Shown here piece by piece: positions 12,501 through 24,800 of a DNA stretch of 64,000 nucleotides. How positions within the stretch are numbered: the stretch's first letter is position 1; the number at the start of each line of letters is the position of its first letter. Position numbers and translations under genes: made by a program. Source of the DNA: Capitella teleta (Eukaryota; Annelida; Polychaeta; Capitellidae); NCBI GenBank assembly GCA_000328365.1, contig KB303020.1, positions 591,348-655,347 on the forward strand, read 5' to 3'. The notes under the pieces are model-generated. The model had not been told where the DNA came from, did no database searches, and saw only the letters and a program-made list of their open reading frames with translations.

Positions 12501-15500
12501 GATGCACGTTGACGGAGTTACTACCACTGGCCACGATGCTCCGAGTGACAGGTCGAGTGGTCATCAGAAGACAAGATGCAACTGTAGCAGACAGACAGGA
12601 ATGCATTCGCTCGGAGCGATGTCATTGGAAATGCTTGTCAACTACGTCAGGGCAAAACTAGACGATTTTTCCCGTCGCACACAGAAAACAATGTCCATTC
12701 ATTGCCAAGCAACTTGTTGAGTGGCTTTAAGAGGAGAGCGATGCCTGGCAGATATCAGCGGCTTCCAGGAAAGGAGATGCCTATCGCAGTGAAGCGCTTT
12801 CATGCGGCGCAACAGACCACGACATGCAGCATCAGCAGCAGCACCCATACATGGATGATGGTGATGACAGCCGACAGCGAGCAAAACAAGCATCGTCCGC
12901 CACTGTACGGTAACGCAATACGCGCCGCTATTACGGACTGTGTGTTCAGGGGAAACAACGAGATATGTACAGCATGCTATGGTGTTGCACCCTACGCCGC
13001 CTCTGCAGTATGCGGGGAAATGAGATATCGATCCACCTGGCTGCATCTGGATCTGGAGCAAGATGAGATCCGAGAAGTCGTCGTTACGCAATGGTGTGCG
13101 TTTAGGGAGAAGGACAACACAATCGATGTTAACAAGACGCAAGCATCATTTCGTTTTCTGAATATAGATTGCAGCATAAGAACGAAGAAAAAATCTCTGC
13201 TGTTCCAAATTCGAGAAGAAGGGTTTTTATTTTTGCGTTTGTAGCAAGCAGCAGAGGCGGTGGAGGGAGGGGAGGGTGGCAGCATACACCTGTCAAGAGG
13301 CTGCTGCGGTGCTATGAGGAGGCAGACTGAGGAACAAGTCGATCGCGACAGGTGTAAAGAGGCTCAGGTGGGCGACGAACACGACGCCGACCGTGAGGAG
13401 CGTAATCCTGGCAAGAGGCCCCACTGCGCCTAATCAACGGAGCCGCAACACTCAGACTATATTCGGCAATCGAGATTCGACAAAGCCGCAGAATCTGCAG
13501 ATCAGCGCCGCTATAACACGGCTGCCTGCAGGCGCCAAACGCGGCCATCGTTTTTATGCTCCATTCGCAGCCCTTCATTGATGACCAGGGCGCTCGTGCT
13601 CGGATCAACATCATCCTCCATGCCACAGTGGTCGAGAGGGGGAGGGAGGGGGGGGGGGGCAGCATCGTAATTAGGCATTCGAGGGGAATGAGGTCGCAGC
13701 AGGCAATCGGACAGCGAGCCTTCACACCGTCTGAGAAGGGGACTGTGGCATAAATCAAGCGGGCAACGGGTTTGAGATAAGCTCGCGGCTGTGTGATAAC
13801 CGAAGGCACACGCAGCCCTATTGCAAAGGTCGGGGGTTCTTATCAAACGGGCGCCGCGATATTGATATGGGCCCCCTGGGACACGGTTGCCATGCTGCGG
13901 GCGAAGCGCACACTGACATATGCATGCGCTGCCGGCATCGTCAGAGACGTCATTGCATTGAGCTCATCAGGACGACGTCGAAGCCGAATTTCTTGGTCGT
14001 CTTCTTCATCTGCCACAAGCAGAATCAATTGTGCGCACTAATCCAATGCCGATGCAGCGGAAAACTAATCGCGGTGTCAGAATGGCGCGAGAAGACCCAG
14101 ATCATCTTCGGCGAGCGAGTCTTTTTCCACCGACGCCTAACCAGATTCGCAGGCAGAAAATTGGCCATCAGCGGCCAGCGTCTCCTGGTCGTTGATGGCC
14201 AATCCATGCATCAGGCCGCAGCTGCACCCCGGGGACGCATTCCACGGATGCGCTTCAACGAGTTGCAGCTGCAAAAGGCAGCGGACAATGAGAGCAGATG
14301 GAAGCACCGTTGATGCATGGCGAACGGCATATATATAGATCAATAGCAAAGCGGCGGAATGCCTGTATACACAGAGCAGCGACTGAGGGGAACCAGCTCA
14401 TCTATAATACATCCGGGAACACATCTGACGACAAATGCGCTTCTAGGCAGCAATAGTGGTATATCAACGAAGGCAGCGTGGCACTCCAGGGTCGAAACTG
14501 AGGACCGAGGACGAGCAGGAGGCGGAGGACGAGAGAGCGCAAAGCCGGAAGATTGATTTGACGCCAGGGCAAAAGGAAATTACATGAAATATTCACGGAA
14601 GTCGGGTTGCCTTATGAAGTTATGAGCTATGGATGTCCCAAGTGTTGACCGCCGTCCACCAGGTATACAAAGGCACGAAGGCGGAGGGAAGGCGATCAGA
14701 GGAGGAGGAGGAGGAGGAGGACGAGGAGGAGGAGGGCGTCATTTGTCTACCGCAGGAAGTTCAAATTAGCCGAGTTGATCGAAGCGGCTAAACGACATTG
14801 AATCACGTGAAAGCCGACGAAAGCGCTCGGCTCAGCAGCTCAGCGTCGTCGGCCGGAACACACACAACACATGACGGCGACGTCGCTTGATGGAGCATGC
14901 ATGCACTAGCCGACGTGTAATCGATAGGAGCGCGATTGAGTGATCAGAACGACCCTTACCTGGACGAGTGAAGAGGCTTGCCTACTCCTGTGGCGCGGCG
15001 GCGTCGGGGGGCTCTGTGGCGAATGCGGCGCTGGCGTCAGCAAGAGCTGGTCTGGTACGAAACAAGCGCCAGCTCACTGCTATGTAGCAATCGATCGACA
15101 GGGGCGGCAGCAGCAGCAGCAGCAGACGAGGCAGGGAGGTCTCCTCAGCGAACGAAGAAGCAGGCGGCTAACGGAGAGATGAAACACCCGGTATATGATA
15201 CACACTGACCGCAAAATCAACCAACTGCATTACATGAAAGAAATCGATATTGAAACATGGAAGATACGAAATAAGCAAAGAAATAAACTCACCTTTGCAT
15301 GAGCAGCATATGTGCAGGCAGCGTGTTGATGCAGCCGCGTTCAGAGGAAAAATTGAAGCGCGATTGGATTCACGGGTGTTTTTATTTGTATCAATGTAGG
15401 CGGCGGGGAAAAAAGGTTATAAATAAAACCGACGGGGATTATGTTCATTGGTATCGAGCAGCGATAAACAACAATTAAGATGAAAAAAGCGACGTTAAAA

Positions 15501-18300
15501 CATGATGTGTGACGGAGGCAATTAAACGCCGCGAGGTGGCGTCGTCGTCCACAGATGCAGCGTTGCTTCGATCAACGCAGCAGTCAATAATGCAACATTG
15601 CAATCAATGTCGCATATTAGCATAAATTAGCATAAAATTCAGCTCATGCATATTCATGACTCACCCCTTCAGTGGGGATCGCGGATCATCCAGCTGGGAG
15701 AAGAATCCTGTCGGGATGGAAGAAAAAAAAAGAGATAAGAGATCAAGGAAACTGAGAAAGACACGGGGAAGAAGAAAAAATATTATGGGGGGGGGGGGTG
15801 TTTAATCTGCATCAGGGGAAGAGCATGTAGCAAAGGCTTCCTCATTCATCAGCGTCGGATACACGCTCATACAGGTGCATGTGAGGCTCACATATCAGAG
15901 CTTCCTCCAACCCCACCACACAGGCCTCGATGTCACGTACGGGCAAGTAACAAGGCCTGCATGAGCAAACGAGGCCAGCACAACAGTTACGTCAGCATAC
16001 ATAAGCAGTGAAAATTCAAATAGCACCCAAGGCCACATGCCCCTCACCCCGCCCCACATGCTAAGTGAGCCATGCAGCAGACCAAGGGGCACTTATGATT
16101 CCATATTTGCTTCAATTGTACAACATGAGATGAAGCTGTCATGCGAAACAGACGCCGCATCGATCTATTTTGGAAGAAATACCGCGGAACAATACATGCT
16201 GGTTGCACCAACAGGTACAACACACATCGCATGCGTGCAGGTCATTAAAGCAGCGAGATAGCGCCGCAACCGCCGCCGTGTAATGAGGAAAGCTCAATAA
16301 CAGTCCGTTTTCATCCTTATATCAGATCATCATACACCACCAGATGAGACGACGCAGTTATGGATGCTGCTAACTGATGCCAGTCAATTGACCAACGACC
16401 ACAACGATGCGGAGACCAAAAATCATAACGGACTAAATTCATGACATATTAAATGCGTTATGAAAACCTTTTGCGTTATGAAATAAAACAGCGGTATGAT
16501 TTCACAAGATTAGATACAGGGACTTGCAGAGGAAGTGATACGTTATGAATATGCAGTCAATGCCATGCACAAATTGAACAATGCATATGGACAGAAGAGT
16601 AGGGGTCACAAAGTACAATGTGAGAGGTAACATGATAATTCCGACATCAGCATCACCTGCCTGGATCGGGAGCAAAACACCGTCTATTTCGATAATAAAA
16701 TAATGATCGCGAAATACATAATTGGATATTACATTTTGTACAGGAATCACAGAACCCATTTACGTTATGAACAACCGCATGTGTGCAACAATCGAAACAA
16801 CGAAGTAAAAAATAATAATCACATAGCAAAATCAATAACCAGAGGCATAAATATTACTGATTAACTGACATCTATAACCTCAGATAATGAAAGGTTCAAA
16901 ACGAATCAGCAACGTGACAATGACAGGATTATATGGAGGGTCATCAGAATAACATCCAAAGAAGCGAAGGTGTTGATTGAGGACAATGGTCCTCATGGAT
17001 CAAACTGATGCAATGTGGTCTTCTGGTACATGCGCCCAAAGCATAAGATTATTTCTCGTTCTAACACTGTCGTCATAAGGTAAATCTGGGATTCGGCTCT
17101 GGAGACGCAGGAACAGTTGGCGACCAGCAATTCATTACATAAAACATGTAGAGACAAAACAATAACTCGCTATAATAAATACAACGTTGATATTTGAAAA
17201 CTCCTCGAAATATTATTATCCGCTTTGCAGTCTCACTATTCTGCGACCATGCCGTCGCTATTTTTGCAATGGGAAACGGCGTTAGCAGCCGGGTAGGCCG
17301 TGGCGCACCGCGGCAGGGGGGCGGGGGGCGGCCATTCATGAACCGATCTCATTCTCCTGTGTGTCGTACTTACCTCGTTTCACATATTCCAAATGGCATG
17401 TACGCCTCACCCATGTGACCCATGCAATCACCTCTAATAATTATGTCCTCGGAACCAAAAAGTTGTCAAAAATGCCGATTTTTCTTCTACATTTCAAAAC
17501 AATAGCATAATTTTTTAATAGCATAATTGAGGGATTAAAATCATATTGTTATCTCATTTTCAGCTAAACTATTATTGTCGGCATCCCATTCAGGGATCGC
17601 TCATACCCTCTGATCACAGGATCAACTATACAATTTCGAGCATTGGTGTCGTGGGAAAAGTTCCAAACGATCTATTCAAATTCGAAATAGAATGCGATGA
17701 TTAAAATTGATTATAAATATTTTGTGATTTACTTATGTGGAATTCAGAAGACAATTCTTGACTCGTGATGCTTTTCTCTTTGACAAAAATGAATGAACGA
17801 ATGAATGATTTTTAACGGCACTTTAATACTAAAAGTATTAAACCGGGTATTAGTGCCTCCAGCGGTGAATAGAGGAAACGAAAGAATTGTAGTCACAAGG
17901 AGGGTAAAAGTATCTAAAATCAACGCTGTGAACAGCTAAACAACGAGACACAGACTTTAAGACATAATTCAATAGGCGATTCATAATCTTAAGGTCGATA
18001 CCTAAGGCGCACGTCATAGACCCATTTGCACCTTCACAGTTCGATTCCGCACTTGTACATCATGCTTCACCATCTCATTTATAGCTGAGATTACGTCATC
18101 GCTATAAATAGGCCAATCATAGAGTGATCTTCGCCGCATTGGTCTTAGAAGGACAACGACATATGTGTCCCCCGTGAAAGGGCTTCGAAGAGTCTAGGGG
18201 CTGAAGCAGGGGTTCGCGAGTACCGAGCCCTTTGCAATGAGCAATGAGCACGAAATTAACACTGAGCCATAAAGCAGGAAGTCTTTTCGGCGCCTCCGTC
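9561..18300. other. GC-richer domain, left half; no gene recognised
   Basis: Compared with the AT-rich flanks this DNA is clearly richer in G, C and CpG, and the + strand has more A than T. Open frames of 60-180 codons occur in all frames. None carries a recognisable domain, and where they overlap each other they are open on both strands, as expected of GC-rich non-coding DNA. Simple-sequence pockets include a GGAGGA tract (14699-14740), a CAG/GCA run (15102-15125) and long G-runs at 13634-13660 and 15787-15799. TATATATAG boxes stand out at about 10586 and 14330. A short inverted repeat (TAATACT, 3 nt, AGTATTA) lies near 17825-17841. Confidence 0.5.
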
Positions 18301-18360
18301 AGAATATCATCATCATCATAAGACGATCTTACGACGTCGGCATGACGTCACTGACGTCGA
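18301..18360. promoter_or_regulatory. Cluster of GACGTC (CRE/ATF) motifs
   Basis: Within 26 bp there are three GACGTC cores: 18333-18338, the full palindromic CRE TGACGTCA at 18343-18350, and TGACGTC at 18352-18358. A short CAT microsatellite precedes them. This spacing suits bZIP (CREB/ATF) binding; function is inferred. Confidence 0.35.
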
Positions 18361-18600
18361 GTCATGAATGCAGAATGAGAAGCAAGCTCTGCACTTGGAA
18401 TTGGGGTCATACAACGACCTCCGCGCGACGGAGCGATTGACGTGAGATCAGGCCACAACGAGCACCGTCGGGTTGCGGAAGCAGGAATTGTCATCCGATA
18501 TCGACCGTCACGCGCTGAAATCGATATCACTTTGGTTTTATACCACGTGGTGACATGAAATTTTAGTCTACTGAACAAAATTGGGTTAGATTTGTGGTGT

Positions 18601-18820
18601 GTCCATTTCAACCCGCACATGCCCATTTCAAAATGTACATGTCAATTTCAACCTGTGTATGCCCATTTCAAAATGTACATGTCAATTTCAACCTGTGTAT
18701 GTCCATTTCAAAATGTACATGTCATTTTCAACCCGTGTATGTCCATTTCAAAATGTACATGTCAATTTCAACATATAAACGTAAATTCCAACATAGCCAT
18801 GTCCATTTCCACATGTACAT
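18601..18820. repeat. 20-bp tandem repeat, 11 units, with 40-bp higher-order period
   Basis: Eleven consecutive 20-bp units share the consensus GTCMATTTCAAMMTGTRYAT. Two variants alternate in the middle of the array (units ending aatgtacat and cctgtgtat), giving a 40-bp higher-order period. The last three units are decayed. Because the unit has no stop in at least two forward frames, two overlapping open frames of about 100 codons run through it (18592-18888 and 18594-18929). I take these as a by-product of the repeat, not as genes. Confidence 0.95.
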
Positions 18821-21800
18821 GTCGATTGTCGCTATTTCTTCCTGTATTCCGCATAGAATGCGTCACATGCATGCGATCCACTATTTAAAACAAAAACACG
18901 CCACCATTCTTAGTGCTCATTATTCATAATTGACGCAAAACGCTGCTCTTAAGTAAGTCTTCACAATCAGGTGTTAACCATAATTAACACGCCAATTCAA
19001 ATGCGGAGAAACACAGGGCCTGAAATGTACAAGTGCATTAGTGACATTGCAGAGGAAGCTGTCGCGCAGCTTCTGATAGCGCGCAAATATGCACCTTGTG
19101 GTCAGCATGCCCCTGATTCTGCCCATTAACCAAGTGTCCATCGGGGGCTGATGTCGAGGTCGAACACTCATGTGGAGGTCGTACACTTATCCCCATCAGC
19201 ATGACGGAATTGAAACCCGAAGAGGGGCGTCGACAGTTTACAAGGTAATGCAGATGCCACCAAGTTTACAATATTGAGAGGCGTAATTTGATTCACAGGA
19301 ACTGGGACATACGTAAGAACATTCGTATAACGCGTGTTTGCATAATTCTCTAGTGCAATTGCAGACGAGACCAAATTTGGCAAAAATCAATCCAAGCAGT
19401 GATTTTCCGCATCAGGAGACAATCAGCCAAGAGAACACGCTCAGAAATACGTTGTAGCGTACAACATGCAATTAGAACATGCCAATAATTCCCAACGTTG
19501 ACTTAACTAAAAGGCAACGTAAGTGCGCTACAAAACTTGACACTTCGCATGAATGGAAGCCATTTCTAAATGACCCGCTTGCATCAGAGCAACAGAGTGA
19601 GAGATGAAAAGCAATCTGTAAATAGCAAAGACAAGGGTTTTATGGCCTGGCAATATATAGGAGCAGGCCACGCCCTACTCCATCAATTGACGAGAGCGGA
19701 GGAACCCGAGAATGTTGCCTATCAAGGGATGAATGCAGCAGTCAGATCAAGTGCTGGTAAACCTATTGCTGTGAACCCAAACGTGACTTGCAGCGTGCAC
19801 CGTGTGGCCACAGCATGAGATTACAGAAGGCGGAAAAGTGAATCACAATGTTGATCCCGTCATATGCTTAACTGGTCACCTTCAAGGGATGCGAGGAGCG
19901 AGTGCCGAGAGGGCAGCGCGGAGAGCCCGTAGCAGAGATGTGAGTGTTGAGTCAGGCGAGCCATAACACAGCATCAGACATGTCCACACAGCGCTGTATT
20001 ATAAGACATAAACAACAACAGCAACAGCTGTGTGTTAACAAGCAAAGCCAGCATCAATTATTCATTCAGCCCTCGTAGTATATGTACTCAAAGCGGTCAT
20101 CCTGCATAATCTATTGATTAATCATGTTTGGCTATTTGCCCCTCTTGCTTGCTCGCGTCCCCCGAATCATCAGCTTCTATGTTCAGCATGCCTCACTGTG
20201 TTTGTGATCAGTTCTGACAGTGCATTATGCATGTCGTCGTCATTTTGCCGTCTACATGATCTGCATATGAGATTGCAAGGTGCTATATTACATGGTCAAA
20301 AATGCATAGGGGGCGCATTGCTTGCATTCGCCACTCCTATAAGCCATATAAGAGCCGCAAATACGAAAAGGTCGAGCGTTTATTCGCGGTTGATTGAGTG
20401 GTGAAAACAGGTGGCGCTCCTCCTCACTCCCAGGCACACAAAATATGATGACATCAAGACGAAACAATTAAATTGCGCACGGATCTATCTTCCAATCACC
20501 CGTAGTCATAAACAAGAAAACTCACGATGATACGCACACCTGCCTCTTGTAATATTCACAAAAACGCCATGTTGATTAAACTTGGTTTCAAAGTTTTAAT
20601 GGCATATACATTGATAGATAGAAGGGAAAAAAACCCCGCATTTCCATGTATAAAGAACGCATTATACAGCTGCTGAATGGAGCGGATATTCATCCACCTC
20701 CAACATCATAACGTGACCACCACGATTAATGCCTGGATGGTCTAAACTTCAAGTAAAGAGCTAAAGACTAATAGAAGAGAGTGCTTAGAAAACGCTGATG
20801 TATAGCATTCTCTTTTAACATTAGGATCCGGAGGGAATTTCAGAGGACGCCTAGCGGAAGTCCTGGCGGGATTCCCAGGATTGGTCTGAGCCGCTTTACT
20901 CGAGAGCCCTCGGTCACCAAAGAGGAGGAGGAGGAGAAGGAGGAGGAGGAGGAGAAGGAGGAAGAGGAAGCGAAGGGGTTAGGAGCGCGCGAATATTGGG
21001 CAGCCAGGGCACGATGCCATTAGCGCTATATCCAGAGAGCGAATTCATGGTTTGTTGGGGTCTGTGTTTGCTCAAGAGCTCAAGTTGCTCCTTGAAAGTG
21101 ATGCACCTCAGGAGCTATTAATTCAGACGCAATTTACATCGAAGGCGGAGAAGGGGGAGTTAAAGCAGCACACCGGGCAGCAGCAGTCGATACTATTGGG
21201 AGTCAGTCGAACATGGGACAACAGATCAAAATACAGAGCGTCGTGCAGGGCACTCGCCGGGGATCAATGGTGCTGCAGGCATTGTGCTACCCCGATCTGC
21301 AACCGACGACGCCTCTGGCCGCCGCCGCCGCCGTCGAATAAACCTCTTGGGTCGCACAAAAGCAACCTTGTTAACAGCCACACTCGAGAATGAAGCGGTT
21401 CCAGTTAAAAAGAGAAAAGAAGCCGAAACGCTGCTTGTATTCTGCGCCCTGCAGGCATCACGGTGTAATTAATACACGAGAGGCCGCAATAGCCACTCTC
21501 TTCTCTGATGCCCCAAGTAGGATGCTCGTTAATCGGGTCCGAGATGAAGTAGCCAAGCCGTCGTACGTCGCGGCGTCGTCACTTGTGGCTCGGCTCAATA
21601 ATGCAAGAGCGGTCTTGATGTGCCTCACGGGCCCAATCGGGGCGGCGACGACATGCAGCAGCAGCGGCGTCAGCAGAGGAGGAGGCATTGATCCACTGCA
21701 TGCAGCAGCATCATCAGCAGAAGCAGGTGAGAACACGATCGCAATCAAAGAGCAGGATTGTGTCGACCTGCCAAGTGGCTGGCATGCACGCAGGATGCAG

Positions 21801-24800
21801 GCAGCAATTAGCACCTCGAACGCAACAAGTTGCTGCCTGCTCCTCCTGCTCCACTATACCTCCTCCATGCAGCACCTGCGTCGGTCCTCTAACTTTACAA
21901 CCAAACAACAAAATATTGTTACTACTCACGCACAGACCAAATGTGCAGATCCCAAGACTAGTGCTCCGGATGCAAGCACAGCGCGGAATGGGCGAGGATT
22001 GAGCGCTCAAGAGCTAAGAAGGAAAGTCAAGATGCAGCAAAAAGAAGTCGAATGGAGTGATTAGCGGTTCGCTAATTAAGGTGAATGACAGGCACAGGAA
22101 AAGGACAGTCTCCGCGGAGAACGAGAAAAACATTGGCCCATGGGACCATGGGTGATCACTCAAAGAGGAGGCAAGGTTCGGACATACAGAAAGCCGAGAT
22201 GGAGAGCGGAGAGACGAGATGGCACGCGGCACAAACGATGTCGACGCATGAAATATGAACGTCGTTTTTCACGTTGCTTGGCCGTCGACAGCGCTCTCAA
22301 CGGTCATGAATAGCAATGGGGCGAATGAAAAACGAATCCGAACGCTGAATGATTGGCGTGCGATGCCGTTTGCACGACGAAACTCCGACAAAAGACTCGT
22401 GCGCTGAGGTCACCGGACGATGATGACGCAACATGGACAGTGCAGTATGGGCGGGAGGGGGGGGGGATCGTTCGCTTCCGGACATGCGAGGAGGCTCGAG
22501 GCAAGAGAACGGCTGAAACGACGACATGCGGGATGCAGAGAGCCCCGCAGCCTACAGTAATGGGCGATCACCGCTAATGGCTTCTGACCGCACAGGACAT
22601 GCGGAGGTCATAGACAGTTGGGCTTAACGCCAGACCTAGAAAGGGCATCAGAGAGCGGAGAACGGGGAGGGGAAGGGGCTTTCGGCACAATTTGCAAATG
22701 ATGCAGATTGCAAATTGAAAGGTGAGAGCGTCGAACGGAAGGTCAGAGGTCGCGGTATCTGTCAGCCCATTCATCAGGCTTTCTGGGCTCCACAATCCCA
22801 TGCAGCCGCGCGTAAGATGGACGATCACCGCCCGCGTGGCGACATGAACGCAGAGGAATGCTGAGGACGGCAGAACGACCCGTGGTGCCGCACATACGTC
22901 GTAATCAAAATTTCAAGCAGAGCGATCGGAGAATTACAAGGAAAATCGCGGATTAATATTGAATACCCTCGAAAACAGCAGCAGAACTGCTTCACTGCAT
23001 GCATACCGCTGCGGGACAAGATGTCCACAACGAAGCAGCAGACAGCAGGAGGGAGAGGGGGGAGGGGGAGGGAGTGTTCTGTACACATGCACACCCTACA
23101 GCATGTCAGACGGAGAGAGAAATGACACAGAGGACACCGTAGGCTATCAATACACACACGAAGAGACCGATAAAAGCCAAACTGGACAGCAACATGGCCA
23201 TCTACCAAGAGAGTGAACAAGAAGTGTGAGCAAAACAAACGGATCAGAAATGGGACGAGGCATTAACAGATAGGGCTAGTAGCCCGCTGGAGAAGAGGGG
23301 GGATTTCATTAGCAGGGTGAGTGGGATGAATGCCAATGGCTGCTGCTGCTGGTTGGAGAGGAGTGTGCACGGGAAACAAACGGGATACACGAGGATTTGG
23401 GCGCACAATAAAGCCACGATCAATGGCCTTTTGAAGTCAGGTGCACTTGTGGGGGATTACACCTGATTAATTGGCTGCAGTTGCTAGGTTCTTAAAGCAA
23501 TGCTAGAATTGTGTAACAACAACACACAGCTTTGGTATCCACTATCCACGTTTATGACTTGCGCAACATCTGCAAGAAGTAGTGTTGATTGAATTAGCTT
23601 TGACATCAACACCTGCGAGCTAAGATGCTGAATCAATTTCGTCCGATAACTTGATGATGAAATCAAGCCACGTGACAGCTGTGCTAAGAACAAAAGAATT
23701 ATCGATTGTCAGCGAGTGTATATTATATTTAATAGTACAAAACGTTACCTCTTGACGACTACATGCAATGGGAGAACAGAGATCCCCCTTTCGTGTAACA
23801 ATGTCCATTCATGAATTCCTCGTGGATGCGGTGAGCCAATAAATCAATGAAAAACGGCCGATTTTGAAGTCTTGAACGGCTGGAGTGATTCGAAGAAATC
23901 GTTCACAATGATTCAGGCAGACCTAATGTCATGTAGCACCGGACTACATGACTCACATACTGAAGATTGAAATACAGAAGCTACTGTAACTAATCAGCGG
24001 TACTTAGCACGGCAATAAATTCCCCAGTACAATGGAGACACACAATAATGGGTGGGGGGGGGGGGGGTAACTAAAGCAATTATATAGATTATTAGTCATT
24101 CCAACACCCAACCCTAGCCAATCAATTGGGATACCCAAGAATGCAAACAGTGAATGTCACGAGAATGTACGATAAATGCGTATCCATCTTCAAATGGCAT
24201 GAACACCAAGAAGAAAAATAAAGCATAAAATTGAAGCTAGTTCTCCAACATAAAACCGCAAGCACAGATGTATATTGCTTATCAAGCCCTTATTAGGTAC
24301 TACAAGCATGTCTCAGATAAAAGGAAGTAAAAATGTCTGTATATAATTGTGACTGATAGAACAGTAAAGAAGCGGGTTTACACAGAAGGAGAGGGAGGTT
24401 GTTTAGAGAAACATGCAGCTGACGGACGAACGAGGGAAGAAGAAGAAAAAGAAGCCACCCTGGAAGCACAAGAGCAGAAGGCACCTCCGCTCCACCTGCA
24501 ACACAAACACCTGGGCTGAGTAGTGAGTGCATGCAGGAAAGCAATAACACGGTACGATATGCCAAGGAATATATAACATATACCCGACTTTATTACAAGA
24601 AAAAAAAAAAATATTCGCAAGCCAATCGCTAAAATATCATCACAAACTAGCTCTACACACCACGCACACACCAATGGCAAAGAAACCTCATAGAGTAATG
24701 GGAGTACCGGTATATAGATTTATTGGACACCCTGCATATAACGAACGATGAAAGGCAACAGGGTCCATGTTTGGAGGCAAATAGCACCAGAGGCCAGAGT

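Noticed and set aside
12702-13244. 180-codon + strand frame
   Set aside because: Overlaps a 147-codon minus frame, has no motif, and its composition follows the local DNA.
18030-18055. tRNA B-box-like GTTCGATTCC
   Set aside because: The flanking bases do not pair as a T-arm and no A-box is present at the right distance.
18601-18820. Possible CRISPR-like array
   Set aside because: Units are contiguous without unique spacers, and the DNA is from an animal; it is a minisatellite.
18592-18929. Two overlapping frames with repeated MYMSIST/FQNVHV peptides
   Set aside because: They exist because the 20-bp repeat has no stop in these frames; the unit is not a multiple of three, so no stable peptide repeat is kept.
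21390-22064. Longest open frame of the GC-richer domain (224 codons, + strand)
   Set aside because: No domain, repetitive Ser/Ala/Gln-rich composition that mirrors the local base bias, partly open on the other strand, and no splice or start context.
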